Assembly: GCF_000002865.3 (NCBI RefSeq)
Contig: NW_001865047.1
Span: 96,579 to 160,578, forward strand
Length of the DNA: 64,000 bases
Direction of reading: 5' to 3'
Source of the DNA: Monosiga brevicollis MX1
Lineage: Eukaryota > Opisthokonta > Choanoflagellata > Craspedida > Salpingoecidae
The position numbers and the translations under genes are program-made. Every line of letters starts with the position of its first letter. Positions within the stretch are counted from its first letter, which is position 1. The notes below the pieces were generated by a model, which was not told the DNA's origin, did not search any database, and saw nothing but the letters and a program-made list of their open reading frames with translations. Positions 29,601 to 42,183 of this stretch are shown in pieces.

Positions 29601-29912
29601 GCCATCTCCTCCTTCGCAACACAGCAGCTGCCTTACGATGACATTTTCACCTTGCGTGCGCGCATGGCTCAGGTCGCGCCTCAATTGGTCAAGTACGATC
29701 AGTTGGAGCCGGCCAACTTTGCCCAAACGGCGGCCAGCATGGCCACCAAGCAGGCGGTCAGCAAGACGCCTCTCACGGTTGAGCAGAAGGAGCTCCGCGA
29801 CTTTTACATGACCGACCCCATCTCTCGCGCCTCAGTGACCATGGCCAAGTGTGTCAAGGCGACCCAACATGTCGACGCTGACAAGAACTACAAGCGCACC
29901 GCCACGGCTTAA
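26695..29912 (+). CDS. NDUFS1: NADH:ubiquinone oxidoreductase 75 kDa subunit, mitochondrial complex I
   Basis: Iron-sulfur subunit of the complex I peripheral arm carrying electrons from FMN towards ubiquinone. Four exons: 26695-26782, 27482-27660, 27840-27934 and 28085-29912. Exon 1 is a mitochondrial presequence ([20 protein letters not shown]). The 2Fe-2S motif is [18 protein letters not shown], the His-ligated 4Fe-4S site is [20 protein letters not shown], and further cluster ligands lie in [17 protein letters not shown] and [13 protein letters not shown]. The molybdopterin-oxidoreductase-like domain follows from [10 protein letters not shown] and ends near [15 protein letters not shown]. 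Length of about 729 residues fits the family. The last exon alone encodes over 600 residues with strong C/G-ending codons, as expected of a highly expressed gene. An AATAAA lies 56 bases after the stop. Confidence 0.98.
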
Positions 29913-29967
29913 GAAGTGTGCCCAGCTCTCCTTTTTTTCTCCTTTCACCTGTATATGCTTCCAGATC

Positions 29968-29973
29968 AATAAA
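29968..29973 (+). terminator. AATAAA polyadenylation signal of NDUFS1
   Basis: Canonical AATAAA shortly downstream of the NDUFS1 stop codon. Confidence 0.7.
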
Positions 29974-30837
29974 ACTCTGTGCATCCGCGAGGCGGTCTAG
30001 AGCTTATTTCTGGTGGCTTTTTGTTCGGACCCGCTGGTCCCACGGGCGCGGCGGATTGGTATCTTTCATGCCCATGACTCTTGTTTTGTCCTTTTCCTTA
30101 ACTTGTTTAGCAGGTTTTGTTGATTGCCGTTTTTTTCTTTTTCCCCCGCTTTTTTTTTGCCCTCTCATTTTTTTTCACCTGCCCGGCGTTGTGTAAACCA
30201 CCTTGACGTCGAGTTTTGTCCCTCCCCATCTTTTCTCTCCCTTGTCCTCTTGCGCTCGCGCTCTCCCTTCCTGCCTCTGGTCTCGTTTTCGATCCTTCTT
30301 TCATTTCTTATCCCTTCCACCTTCTCCTCGGCGTCATCGTGGTGATTCTACTGCATGTTGTCAAGAAGGCACGAGGGTGGGGACCCAAAGGGCTGGACGC
30401 GTCTTCTCCGCAAGCCGAGCTCTGTCGGACGCAACGCAGCACGGTCCTTTGCTGATGAAAAATGATGCCTTGGCCGGAAAATTAAGTCTACAAACAATGA
30501 ATCGCATCTTTGCCTGATTCGCATCAATCGTGAGGATTGAGTTGTGTGATGCAGCCAGGTTGGAGGAACCTCGAACATCTGGATGACTCCTCCTGAGCTC
30601 GGCGCTCCACAATACTAGAAATTTTAAAATCCATCCCTCTAAAATCAATCAGAGCGCGAGAGAAAGAGAGAGAGAGAGAGAGAGAGATTTAAAGAGAAAC
30701 ACACACACACACACACAGACAGACAGAGAAATAATTTTGTTCGAGGCGTCGTGTCATCAGCGTGGCGGTGCCAGTTTGAGGCGTCTGGTGGTTGGTGGGG
30801 CGAGCTTGTGGCGTGGCCTTGGTGAGGCGTCGGCATC
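29974..30837. other. Intergenic spacer before YIPF4, T-rich then GA/AC tracts
   Basis: T-rich sequence to about 30330, then GA (about 30658-30687) and AC (about 30699-30719) runs; no supported gene. The right end is the likely YIPF4 promoter and leader. Confidence 0.6.
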
Positions 30838-32404
<1,567 letters not shown>

Positions 32405-32783
32405 CTGGCCTTTTTTTTTGTGCTAGGCCCCACGCAGTCTGTTCGTTAGTGCCTCATTGCCTTAATCAACTCCCATTCTCCTTCCGCTGGCACCCTGCCA
32501 AGCAAATCTCAATGTCACCGTGACCCATCTTCTGTATGCCGCAACGCAATGTCTTTTACCCAGAGTGCCTCACCTCTGATGGTGCCTCCCTGTGATTATG
32601 AGAGAGAGTGAAGGAGAAAGAGTTTGAGAGTTTGAGAGAGAGTTTGAGAGAGAGAGTTTGAGAGAGAGAGTTTGAGAGAGAGAGTTTGAGAGAGAGAGAG
32701 AGAAAGAGAGAAATAAAGAGCAAGAAAAGCACAACTACCACTTGTAACAACAACAGGGAACGAGAGAGAGAGAGAGAGAGAGA

Positions 32784-32820
<37 letters not shown>

Positions 32821-32928
32821 TTTCAATTTTTTTTTTTTTTTTTCAGGACGACAGGCATATGGAGAAGCCGGGTGGGCCGGGGGGTCGCGTTCACTGGCTG
32901 GATCTGATTTCCACTTGGCACGCGTGGA
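32405..32928. other. Intergenic spacer with GA, AC and T tracts
   Basis: After the YIPF4 stop: AGTTTGAGAGAG units (about 32600-32705), GA (about 32761-32785), AC (about 32786-32818) and an 18-base T run (32826-32843). No gene seen. Confidence 0.7.
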
Positions 32929-34931
32929 TTGGATGTGCGTGGGGGGTTTGGTGTAGGTGTGGGATTGGGTGACTGCAACGGCCGTGAGCAGGACGGGGTT
33001 GGTTGCGAGTCAGTCATGGGCAAGGAGGAAGGACGAGAGCCCTCCGGGTCGGGGGCGGAGGAGGCGGTGTGGCGGTTACCCGAGACCACGGACGTGAAGC
33101 AGGTCATGCCGCAGGTGCAGGCACAAGCACAGGCCGCCACCAAGCTACAGCAGCATCTGAATGGCCAGCAGAAGCAGTACGAGCACGACCTGGCCTTTTT
33201 GAGTAAGCTTTGCAAGCTCGAGCAGCAGCATGCCCAGGCCATGGCAGACTTGTGTCGCAATTACGAGCGCACTGCTCCAAGCATCAATGCCTTCTGGTCC
33301 ATGGGCTCTTGGTCGCGATCCAGCGAGGTCGCTGCCGAGGGACGAGCCGGACGCAGTGGAAGCGATGCTGGTCGGAACAGTGGTGGTGGTGGTGGTGGTG
33401 GTGGAGAGGCTGGCAGCCCAGCACATTCGTCCGAGAGATCACACGTGACGCCCGTTCCAGGCGCTGCGGTGGATCGGCCAGCCATGAAGACGTTTGTGCA
33501 GGAGCTTCAGAGTCACGCCACGGTTCAGCTGGAGGCGATGCGTGAGTGGGAGGCCGGGTGCTTGGAGCCCCTGACGGCTGCTCTGGGGGACATGCGACAG
33601 ACTCCCACGGCCATGCAACTGGTCAACAAGCGCCTCGGCGCTTTGCAAAAACTCCTGACCAAGCTCGAGGTGGAGACAGGCTTGTACCGATCCAAAATGA
33701 TTGAACTACAGGAGGACGAGCTGCTCGCGGCCAGCGCCTACTTGCCCACTAGTGCCGAGCATGCAATCATCATGTCGTCGCAAACTCCGTATCAAACGGA
33801 GGAGGGCGTCGGCACCCTCCCCGATTCTGTCGAGGACGACCTGGCCGAGCCTGATGCCACACCAGTGGTATCAGCAGCCGATTCTAAAGTCGCTGCCACG
33901 GCCACCGCCACGGCCACTCAGCCTGCTCAGCCGCGTCGCTTGCCCGACACACTGACAATCCCAGGAGCCACGTCGTCGACCACGGCCCCGCCGCTTGTCC
34001 CTCTGACACCCCCGCAACGTCGGCGCATTGCCAAGGTCTGCTCATGTTGCCCAAGTCTTATTTTATTCTGTTCCGACCCCAATCGGTTTCCATACATTCT
34101 TGCCTCGGTCGTTCGCGAGAGGAAGAGAAGGAGAGAGAAAGTGTGTGTGAGTGAGTGAGTGATCTTTTCTTGCTGCGTGTGTTCGCGAGCATGAACGCGT
34201 GAGGAAGCACAGCCGACTTTTTTTTTTTTTTTTTTTTTTTGTGAACTTGTGACTCCCAACAACAAATAATCATGGATGTGAATGGCACGGGTTGTTTAGA
34301 TTCAAAGTCCAGCTGTCCAGGCCTCCACGCGCGAGCGCCACCTGCTCACCAAGACCTACCAGAAGCTGTTGGGTGATTACCAGCAAGTGCATGACGAGGT
34401 ATGGTTCGTCCCCATGGGCCCTTGGATGTGAGCGTGCACCCGTTGAGCGAGATACCCCCCCACCTCCCCCTTTTTTTTTCACGTGAAAGCATGTTTGCTA
34501 CCTGCAACCAGGTGTTCGGCCAACAGTTACCGGCAGTGTTGTTGCAATGCAAGGAAGCGGGCCGGCGATGCCACCGCACGCTGACGACGGCCGTCAGTAC
34601 GTATGCACGAGCGACGGTGCATGCAAACAAGCTCCACAGCTTTGGTGCCACGCTGTCGCTCTTGGATGACACCACGGCACTCGTTGATGGCAGTACATCA
34701 TCTGCCTCTGCCGAGGATGAGCCACCAACAGACCATTCCCTCGCTGCTGGCGAATCTTTGGCTGATGCCGCCACGGCCTCAGGCGCCCGGACCATGCCGG
34801 TCATGGACCCGCTCACTCGCATGCTGCGGCTGGCGCCGGCGCCTCGTCCCATCTTTTCACGAGCACTCTTTGCGCTTGCGCCGCAGCGCATGCATGAGCT
34901 CGAGTTTGACCACACTTCTTGGATCACTTAG
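32929..34931 (+). CDS. F-BAR (FCH)-like membrane-curvature protein
   Basis: Three exons: 32929-34035, 34300-34398 and 34512-34931. The start at MDVRGGFG is the most upstream in frame; MGKEEGREPSG at 33016 is an alternative. Residues following QVMPQVQAQAQAATKLQQHL read KQYEHDLAFLSKLCKLEQQH and AQAMADLCRNYERTAPSINA, resembling the FCH start of F-BAR domains (helical, E-x-x-YA-x-x-L-x-x-L pattern). A Gly/Ser-rich insert (residues about 130-180, with eight glycines) follows, then helices FVQELQSHATVQLEAMREWE and KRLGALQKLLTKLEVETGLY, a disordered Ala/Thr/Pro linker, and RERHLLTKTYQKLLGDYQQV with later helices. No SH3 or other C-terminal domain. F-BAR dimers bend membrane and guide actin and endocytosis (family knowledge); the assignment rests on pattern, not clear homology. 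Confidence 0.55.
34218..34240 (+). repeat. T homopolymer in intron of the F-BAR-like gene
   Basis: About 23 T in a row, some 60 bases before the exon 2 acceptor. Confidence 0.95.
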
Positions 34932-36845
34932 CCCGCCAAGGGCCCGACGGACGGGCTTCCGATGTACGAATAACGACGGGTGGTTAATTGGCTCGGCGCC
35001 TTTTCTGCTGTGCAGCGGCTTGCTTGAGACGCCACCCTTTCGCCTTGTGTGTCGCTTGCTGCCCTTTCCCTGCCAAGACCGGGCCATCCAGAGAGCATGT
35101 CAATTGATGCCGCTAACCTTGCGAACAAACTGGCTGTTTCATGCATGATGAACGATCCGGCGCAGGTTCGGTTGTGGCCCTACTCCCCACGAGTCAGCCA
35201 GCGGCCTGCTGAAACTATCGCGGCCTGCTGAAACTATCGTGGCCGCTCATTTTCCACTTGCTCCTAAACGGGACCAGAGAGGAACGCAGGGTCACGCCAG
35301 CCTTAATTTGTTACGGTTCAATCACAATGTCATCCCTCCGACACAAAGGCAGAGAGACAGAGAGAGAGAGAGAGAGCCGCAGACCTCAGAAGAGAGACGG
35401 CAGCGGTGAGATGGAGGAAGACATGAATAGAGGCATCAGGAACCTAGATATGAGACATGGAGATATTCTGATCGGGAGAGATCGTGACCAGGAGATCGAG
35501 AGCGGGACCGATGGGCAAAATAAAATTGCATGCATGTAGGCATGTCAAGCGACGAGCATCCCAGCTGCCGCCCACATCAAGGTAGGCGTGGGGCGGGTGG
35601 CGGACGGAGGGTGGCCTGGTATGTGATGTGACGAACTACAACAGCATCAGCACCCCCTCAAAAAGTTTAAAACTTTCGGGACATGGGGGTGAAGGGGTTG
35701 CTGGCCCAGCTCGTGCGGGTCCTTGAACGTTAGACAAGCGATGTTGGCTCGGGTATGTGCCCGCCCAGTTTCTCGAGGCCTTGCCCCCCGCCTGCGTTGC
35801 TCGGCTTCCTCTTGCATGTGGCCTCTATTTCGTAAATTGCACCACAATCAAAGGGCCGGACATACCTCTGTCGTCCACAGATGCCACAGCCCCCTCAAGC
35901 GTGTTTGAACAAAACTTGATCTCTCGCTGCGGGATCGAGAATTTGTTTGCGTCTCCGCCCACGACTCGTGTTTTTCCACAGCCGTCCAGCAGTGGTGCCG
36001 CGCTGGAAGACAGTTTTGGGACAAGGGTGATCTACATACCAGGTGGCGGACGACTGCCTCCCCAGCCCCTCCTCCCTGCGCTCGAGCTCTGCTCCAACAG
36101 CAGCAACACCAGAGACAGAGCCTGCCCACCTCCACACTTACCTTCAGCGACGGTGGCTCGCTCTCGTGGCAACACAGGGCAGCATCGCGAAACGGCTTTT
36201 GGCTGCCTTTTGTTGTTGTCCATCACCAGCATCAGGCACTGTGTGCAGCAGCTGACAACAATTTCATCCCACTCGCCCACTCAGTCCTGGCGGCAGATAT
36301 CATCACTCACTCGCCGGCTATCAAGAGGTGAGTTAACACCCGTTCAAACCATCTGTCTGTACTGCTGGCACGCTGCAATGAGCCAGACCACCGTATGGTC
36401 CAATCTTCTGCAGCCAGTCTCGCGAAACCGTGCATTCCACCCATGCTCTCAAGGCATGCACATACACACTCCCACACTGCCCCGCCTTCGGACCGGACCA
36501 AAGAGCAGCTCCTCTTCGGTAGCTAACCATTGTTGCCCGGGCCCTGGGCCATCACCGCAGGTCTCCCAAAAACGCTTTTCTCAGAGGCTGCCACTTACTC
36601 GAGCACCGCGCGCAGCGACGGTGCGTTCACCATCGTTCAACTCGGATCCTGGTGTCGTTGTGTGTGGTGTGGTCCACCCGCATATCTCTGCTCAAGCCTT
36701 TTATTTTTCTGACCTCACCACTTCATCTCACCTTCCCCTTTCATCGCCGCTCGTCTCTGCTCCCTTGCTGCCAGGCACGCGTATACAGTTCCCCATTTGC
36801 TTTGGTTGTCAGCCTTGGTCCTGCCTGCAACCAGCCCCGTCGTCA
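34932..36845. other. Intergenic or 5' region upstream of the RasGEF gene
   Basis: About 1.9 kb. Contains a near-perfect tandem GGCCTGCTGAAACTATCG duplication (about 35201-35243) and a GA-rich stretch (about 35345-35380). A long Ser/Pro/His-rich plus-strand frame covers 35757-36848 but looks like composition, with no domain. It could include 5' exons of the RasGEF gene. Confidence 0.5.
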
Positions 36846-39800
36846 TGAATGGGAGCGCCACTCAACCTTTGCCAGCCCGGCAGACATTGACGCCTCCCTC
36901 TTCTCCACGGGCCAAGCCCAAGCGCAGTTCAACGGACATGACCATCTTTGATCAATTCCTTCCTTTGCTTGCTCGCGACCTCGACGACGATATTGAGCGT
37001 CGAGCCTCAGGGGACGAGTCTGGCCGCAACAGCGCCAAGACAGTCACCGATGACGTAGAGAAGCTGGGAGCCCAAGGCAATGACCAAACTTCAGCCCAAA
37101 ACCACGCTCAACCCCCAGCAAGCGAAAACGAGCACAACGAGCCCGTTGCCGACCAATCCGTCCTTGCTTCACCCACCTCGCCCACCTCGCCCACCTCACC
37201 GACATCGCCTTCGGTGCCCACCTCCCCGACTTCGCCCACTGCTCGCCCACAATCCCCCGGCTCGCGTGGCTCTCGCAGCCCGCTCCCCGACGATAAGGTA
37301 AGGCCAGGTTGCCCAAAACTCGCCGTGGTTTTGCTGATCGTACTCTCCTAGCCCTCACGTCGTGGTCTGGATCCTGCTTGTTCTCAACGGTGGCTGGTCT
37401 CTCGGCTCGGCCAGCCACTGGATGATGTGCTCCGCCCTCGCTTTTCGTTGTCGCACAAGTCATCCATGACCACGCTGGAGGAAACTGATGATGAAGACGT
37501 TTTTGAAGAGGAAGACGAGGAAGAGGCAGCAGAGGCCCCTCCCAGCCCTACACAGCGTTGCGCGACAGACAGCGACGCTTCTACTCTCACGGCGTCGCCA
37601 CTGCACCGCCCTTCGCTGGGCCCTATGTTGAGCCTGAGTCAACATGCCAGCAGCTCTGAGCTGCAGACCGCCATGGACACCTCGGGGGCGTCGTCCGGCT
37701 CCATGGGCGTCTCGAGCAGCTCTGCCAGTCCTAGTGCCGACGGACGTCACCTACCCAAGTCACCGCTGAACCCGGCCAGGTCTCGCTTTCGGTCTTCTTC
37801 GCCCTTGCGCGCCTCGCAATCCGCCCCTCGCTCGGGCTCGGTCAGCGAACAGAGCAGCAGCACCTCGCTTCGCTCTGAGCAGTCGTACATCTCCTCAGCG
37901 ACTTCGGCCACCTCCCGCCGGCGCAAGCCCTCGCAAGCTCAAACCGAGGGTGAAGACTTTCTCGAGGTTGGACATGACTCCTATAGGTGTTTCTCATTCA
38001 TTTGCATAGTCTTTTCTGAAAATCCTCTCTTTCTTTCTCTTGTCTCATATCAACACCTACACCTTGTTCGTGCCACCTGGCTTGCTCGCTGATTAGGTGA
38101 CAACTGTGCGGGCGCTCAACTTTCTGAGCCGCGCCAAGGGACCCCAGCGCCAGGGCTTGCGCTACATCCGCACCGTTCTCCGCCATCATCAAAAGTGGAT
38201 CACCTCCGATGCACTGCTGCGGGGCATGGTGCGCATCTATTGCAACGACGACCAAGACGAAGCTATTGGCGCCGATCGAGATAGCGTGCGGCTCAGTGTC
38301 GTCACTTTTTGCACGTGGTGGGCCCGCGAGGCCAATCTAGCTCAGGCCACGCTGCGCCGCATTGAGCGCTTTCTCGAACAGGTGCGCACCAGTCTCATTC
38401 CATCTGCTCGGTTCAGGCCCTGGCCAGCCTCACGCGACTCTTTTAATTCTTTTCCCTCCCAATGTATCAGCTTCCCACCATGGCGGATCTGACCAAGCCA
38501 GAGGCGCCCAACTTGCATTTGGAGAGAAGCGACATTTCCATCGGTACGCTCATCGTTGTTCATTGGCGCCCCCGTTTGGTTCTGTTGACAACCAGCGATG
38601 AGCCACCCACTCGCCTAGTGCAAGGATACTGACTTTGCGCTGTTGTGGTCAGTCCTTGAGACAGACTCTGAGGCCTTGGCCAAGCTGCTCTTCAGTCTGG
38701 ATCTTGAGTACTACAAGCGTGTCACTGTGGACGATCTCTGGAGTGCCGAGCAGCCCAACGCAACGATCAGCGCTTGGCGCACGTTTCTCAACAACGTCTG
38801 CTCCTTTGCCGCGGCCTCCATCGTCCATCACCAGGATGCGCGCACGCGCGCCATGTTCTTCTCTCGGTTCGCCCGCCTTTTGCAAATGCGCGCATCTCCA
38901 TCTTGCACCTCGCTTTGCCCTGGTCGTATCTTTACTCAGTCTGTTTGACACGCATCTGCGCGTACATCTTCTTAGCTGGATTCACACCTGCCAGCACCTC
39001 GTGCTCCAGGGTGACATCAACATGGCCCATCGCCTCATGTCCTGTTTTCACAGTCCCATCCTGGTGCGGCTCACAGCCACGCGCCATCACTTCTCCTCCG
39101 ACACGACCACGGCCCTCAACAACCTGGCGCAGCTCTTCTTCGACTCGGATGACGAGGTAGGTGTTTGAGGCATCTTGCTGGGTTGGTTTCGCCAGCATGA
39201 CGAATGCCAGCCTGCAGTTACTGGTGGCCAGGCTGCGGCTTCGTGGCCTTTGTTGGTTTGTGTGTGGTTCCCCTGATCCGGCCAATGTGTGGGCAGTTGT
39301 ATCTGCAGCATCTGGAGAGAGCGGCTTGTGATGAAACGCTTTTGTGCATACCGACCCTGGAGCATCTGGTGGCTGATCTTCGAGCCCAGCGAGAGGCTGC
39401 TCAATCATCCCAAAATCCTCACAAGGATCTCGAGGGGTTGATTGGTACGTGCGCAGTGTTGTCTCCCGTCATCTCACGGCGCCGCGTGCTCATGTTTCGC
39501 CGTCGATGACCAACCCCATATTGTGTGACAGACGTCCAGACCGCGATTGACGACTTTCTCATGTTTCAAGTCCGCAGCACTGCCGCGCACAGGCAGCCTT
39601 CGCGCCTTCGAACGAAACTTATTCACATTCTTTCGTAAGCCAATCCTCCAACCCCTTTCTTTCTGCAGACACATGCACGGGTGCATGTCCGACTCACACG
39701 ACTTTCTTGGCTCTGGCCATCCTTTTGGGGCTGTCGCTCTGGATTTGAATCCGCGGGTGAATGGGTTAGACATGCGCCATCTGAGGATGCCTTGATGGCC

Positions 39801-41459
39801 GCGTCCAACATGTGCGAGCCCAGCATTGTGCACAGCCTGCGCACCTACCGGGTAAGCTGCCGTGGGACCCGAGCGTTGCCGCCCATCCATGAACGGCAGG
39901 ACTCGCGTGAATCAGATTATCAAGGCTCTACCCACTGACCTTGTGGATGCATTCAATGCTGGGATCGGTGATGGGACAGGTACAAGGGCGTGATGCCATG
40001 AAACGAGCTTGCTGTGGCTCGAGCAAGCCCGAACTATTTGCTCGATGGCTGGCCGATGGTCGTCGGCCCCTACTCTTTGACCAGCTTTCGCGCCAAGGTG
40101 AAGAGCGCATCGGATCCGAGCCAGGGGCTTGAGCGATCCGCACGGTGGCTCACAGCGGGTTCGTGTGGTCGTGATGGTGGGCAGGCTTGAATATGCCATC
40201 GATGGAATGTTCGCGGGTGGAGCTTGAGTTGCGCGTGCAAGATTTGGTCACGCAGCTGTGGTCGAGCCTGTGGACCAACCGCAAAGCGGTGTCGGAAGAG
40301 GATTGGGAGCTGTGCCAGCAGTTGGTCCCCTTGTTTCCGTCCTTTGCGGTCATGGCGTCCAGCGCTGATGCCGTGCGCCCCCATGATGTGGCACAGGTGC
40401 TATACGAGGTAGGTTTGAACGGTTCACATCGAGCAGCGGTGATTGGTCGTGCCGTGATGCGGCTGCTTGTTCGGTGGGATAGGTTCACTTGTATGGCAGC
40501 CATCGTTGCATGCCGCATCTGTTTGATCTCAGTCCTGCTCCAGCGTCACTGCTGGCATGTGACCATTGCCAACAGCCCATCCAATCGTGAGTGGCATTAC
40601 ACTTTTGATGTCACCTCTGAGACAATCGCTTGGCGCACTCACTGACTTGGCGTGTGGGGGCAAACATGCAGGTTGTGTGCAACGTGCCAGGACTGCGAGC
40701 GCCATGCCCATGCGGAATGCTCACTTTTCATCAGCCGAAACTGCTCCGTGCTTTTCAAAGCCAAGCCCATTTTGGCTGGTGCTGGTCGTCTCCAGCAAGC
40801 CGCTTCATCTGCCGCCTCGAGCGTTGAGCGGCGTTCGGCATCGAGTACTGTGGTACGTCCGCTTGTGTCATTGGGTCTTTGGGATCTATCGATGGCGGCC
40901 CTTGACTGCGTTCTTATGGATACGGTGGCGGCTTGGGTAAATAGACTGGAGGCCCACGTGGGTCTTTTCAAGAGGATGGCGCTGCCTCTCAGTAGGTGTC
41001 GCTGCTGAATGGTGTCTGATGTGTGCGTCGTTGTGTGTGCTGACCGAGTGGCATGGTGGCGCATAGGTCGGGAAGCGTGTTTAGCCAAAGTTCTAGGCGT
41101 TGCAGTAGCGGCGTGAATTTGGGGGCGCTTCGACTTGAGGTTTGTGAGGAGCGCACCGGGGGCTTGTCTTCGTGTGCAGTACAGGCGCAGGCAGGGCCGA
41201 CCGTTCATCGCACTCATGATCTTCAATGCTGCGTCTTGGTTGCTGATTGACTGTTGTTTTGTTGTTGTGTTGACAGCGCCACGATTCCATGGATTCAGAT
41301 GGCTCAGCCATGTCCATGGATTCATCAACACCGCCGGCGCCCATGCCATCGCCCCTCACGATGCGGTCGCACGGCAGTGGGCCACGCCGCATGGTGAGCA
41401 CGATTGGCGGACATCGCATGCTGGCACAAATGGAGGGGCAACGCCTCCGAGATGCCTAA
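36846..41459 (+). CDS. Ras guanine-nucleotide exchange factor with C1-like zinc finger (RasGRP-like layout)
   Basis: Activates Ras-family GTPases at membranes. Proposed start MNGSATQPLPARQTLTPPSS (uncertain; upstream exons possible). A long disordered Ser/Pro N-terminus includes PTSPTSPTSPTSPS (about 37170-37215) and an acidic run (EEDEEEAAEAPP). VTTVRALNFLSRAKG to RRIERFLEQ (38098-38382) looks like the RasGEF N-terminal (REM) domain: LLRGMVRIYCNDDQDEA, RLSVVTFCTWW. The catalytic CDC25-type domain spans about 38640-39450: AKLLFSLDLEYYKRVTVDDL, then WRTFLNNVCSFAAASIV, then MAHRLMSCFHSPILVRL. At 40490-40760, a His in MPHLFDL, CDHCQQP, CRLCATCQDCERHAHAEC and SRNC follow the C1 pattern. The C-terminus is Ser/Met-rich and ends LRDA at 41459. 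About 12 exons; borders at 39.5-40.4 kb are unclear. Confidence 0.7.
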
Positions 41460-41925
41460 GCCTTCCAGGTCTTTGCTCCTTGCACTTTGCCCTTTGATAC
41501 CGACGGGCCTTGTTGTTCATATGTATAACCGCCCGCCCGCGGGTGACCCCTCCCCCCCAGATCGCCTTGTTCATACGCAGTCCTAATTTTCTGACAATTA
41601 CATCATCACAAGACACACCATCGTTGTTGACCATGGAACAGTCAAAGGAAATGAACTCGAAAATAGAGGAAATTGCAGATTCAAACACCGTAACAGTGTT
41701 ATAAACTGCATTCAATATCCATGAAGACGCCGAACGCAAATCCCACCGACACACATGACATTTGGTTCCTTTGAATTGGATGTCGTCACACATGACAGAG
41801 AGAGAGAGTGTGTGAGAGAGTGTGTTACTGCAGTGAGGGAAAAGAACAAAAGAATCGAAAACAGAGAGAGAGAGAGAACAAAAGAAATGACGATAACAAA
41901 AGAAAAGAACAAAAGAAATAAAAAT

Positions 41926-41967
<42 letters not shown>

Positions 41968-42183
41968 TGTGTGGATGCAAACAGATGTTTTTTTTTTTTC
42001 ACACGCACAAAGGGGGCTGTTGTGCGGTGAAACGGCAGCGTCGGGGGCGGGGTTTTAGCTGCTGAGAGATTGGGGACCGGGTGCGCGGGGGGCCAAGGGG
42101 TACTCCAGCGGATCATTGCATTTGTCTTCTCCCGTGGACTGGTCGTGAGATACTAGCGCCCCGGGCGATTGATCGCCGCCACC
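41460..42183. other. Intergenic spacer with GA and CT tracts before the SLC38A9-like gene
   Basis: Holds GA runs (about 41793-41880), AAAAGAACAAAAGAAAT repeats and a CT run (about 41930-41964). The right end, just before GCCACCATGACC, is the promoter and 5' leader of the transporter. Confidence 0.65.

Noticed and set aside
28527-29726. A 399-codon open frame on the minus strand opposite NDUFS1
   Set aside because: It mirrors the last NDUFS1 exon, whose C/G-ending codons suppress stops on the other strand; the plus frame has unmistakable iron-sulfur motifs.
35757-36848. A 363-codon Ser/Pro/His-rich plus-strand frame
   Set aside because: Biased composition, no domain, and minus-strand frames of similar length overlap it; kept only as possible 5' region of the RasGEF gene.
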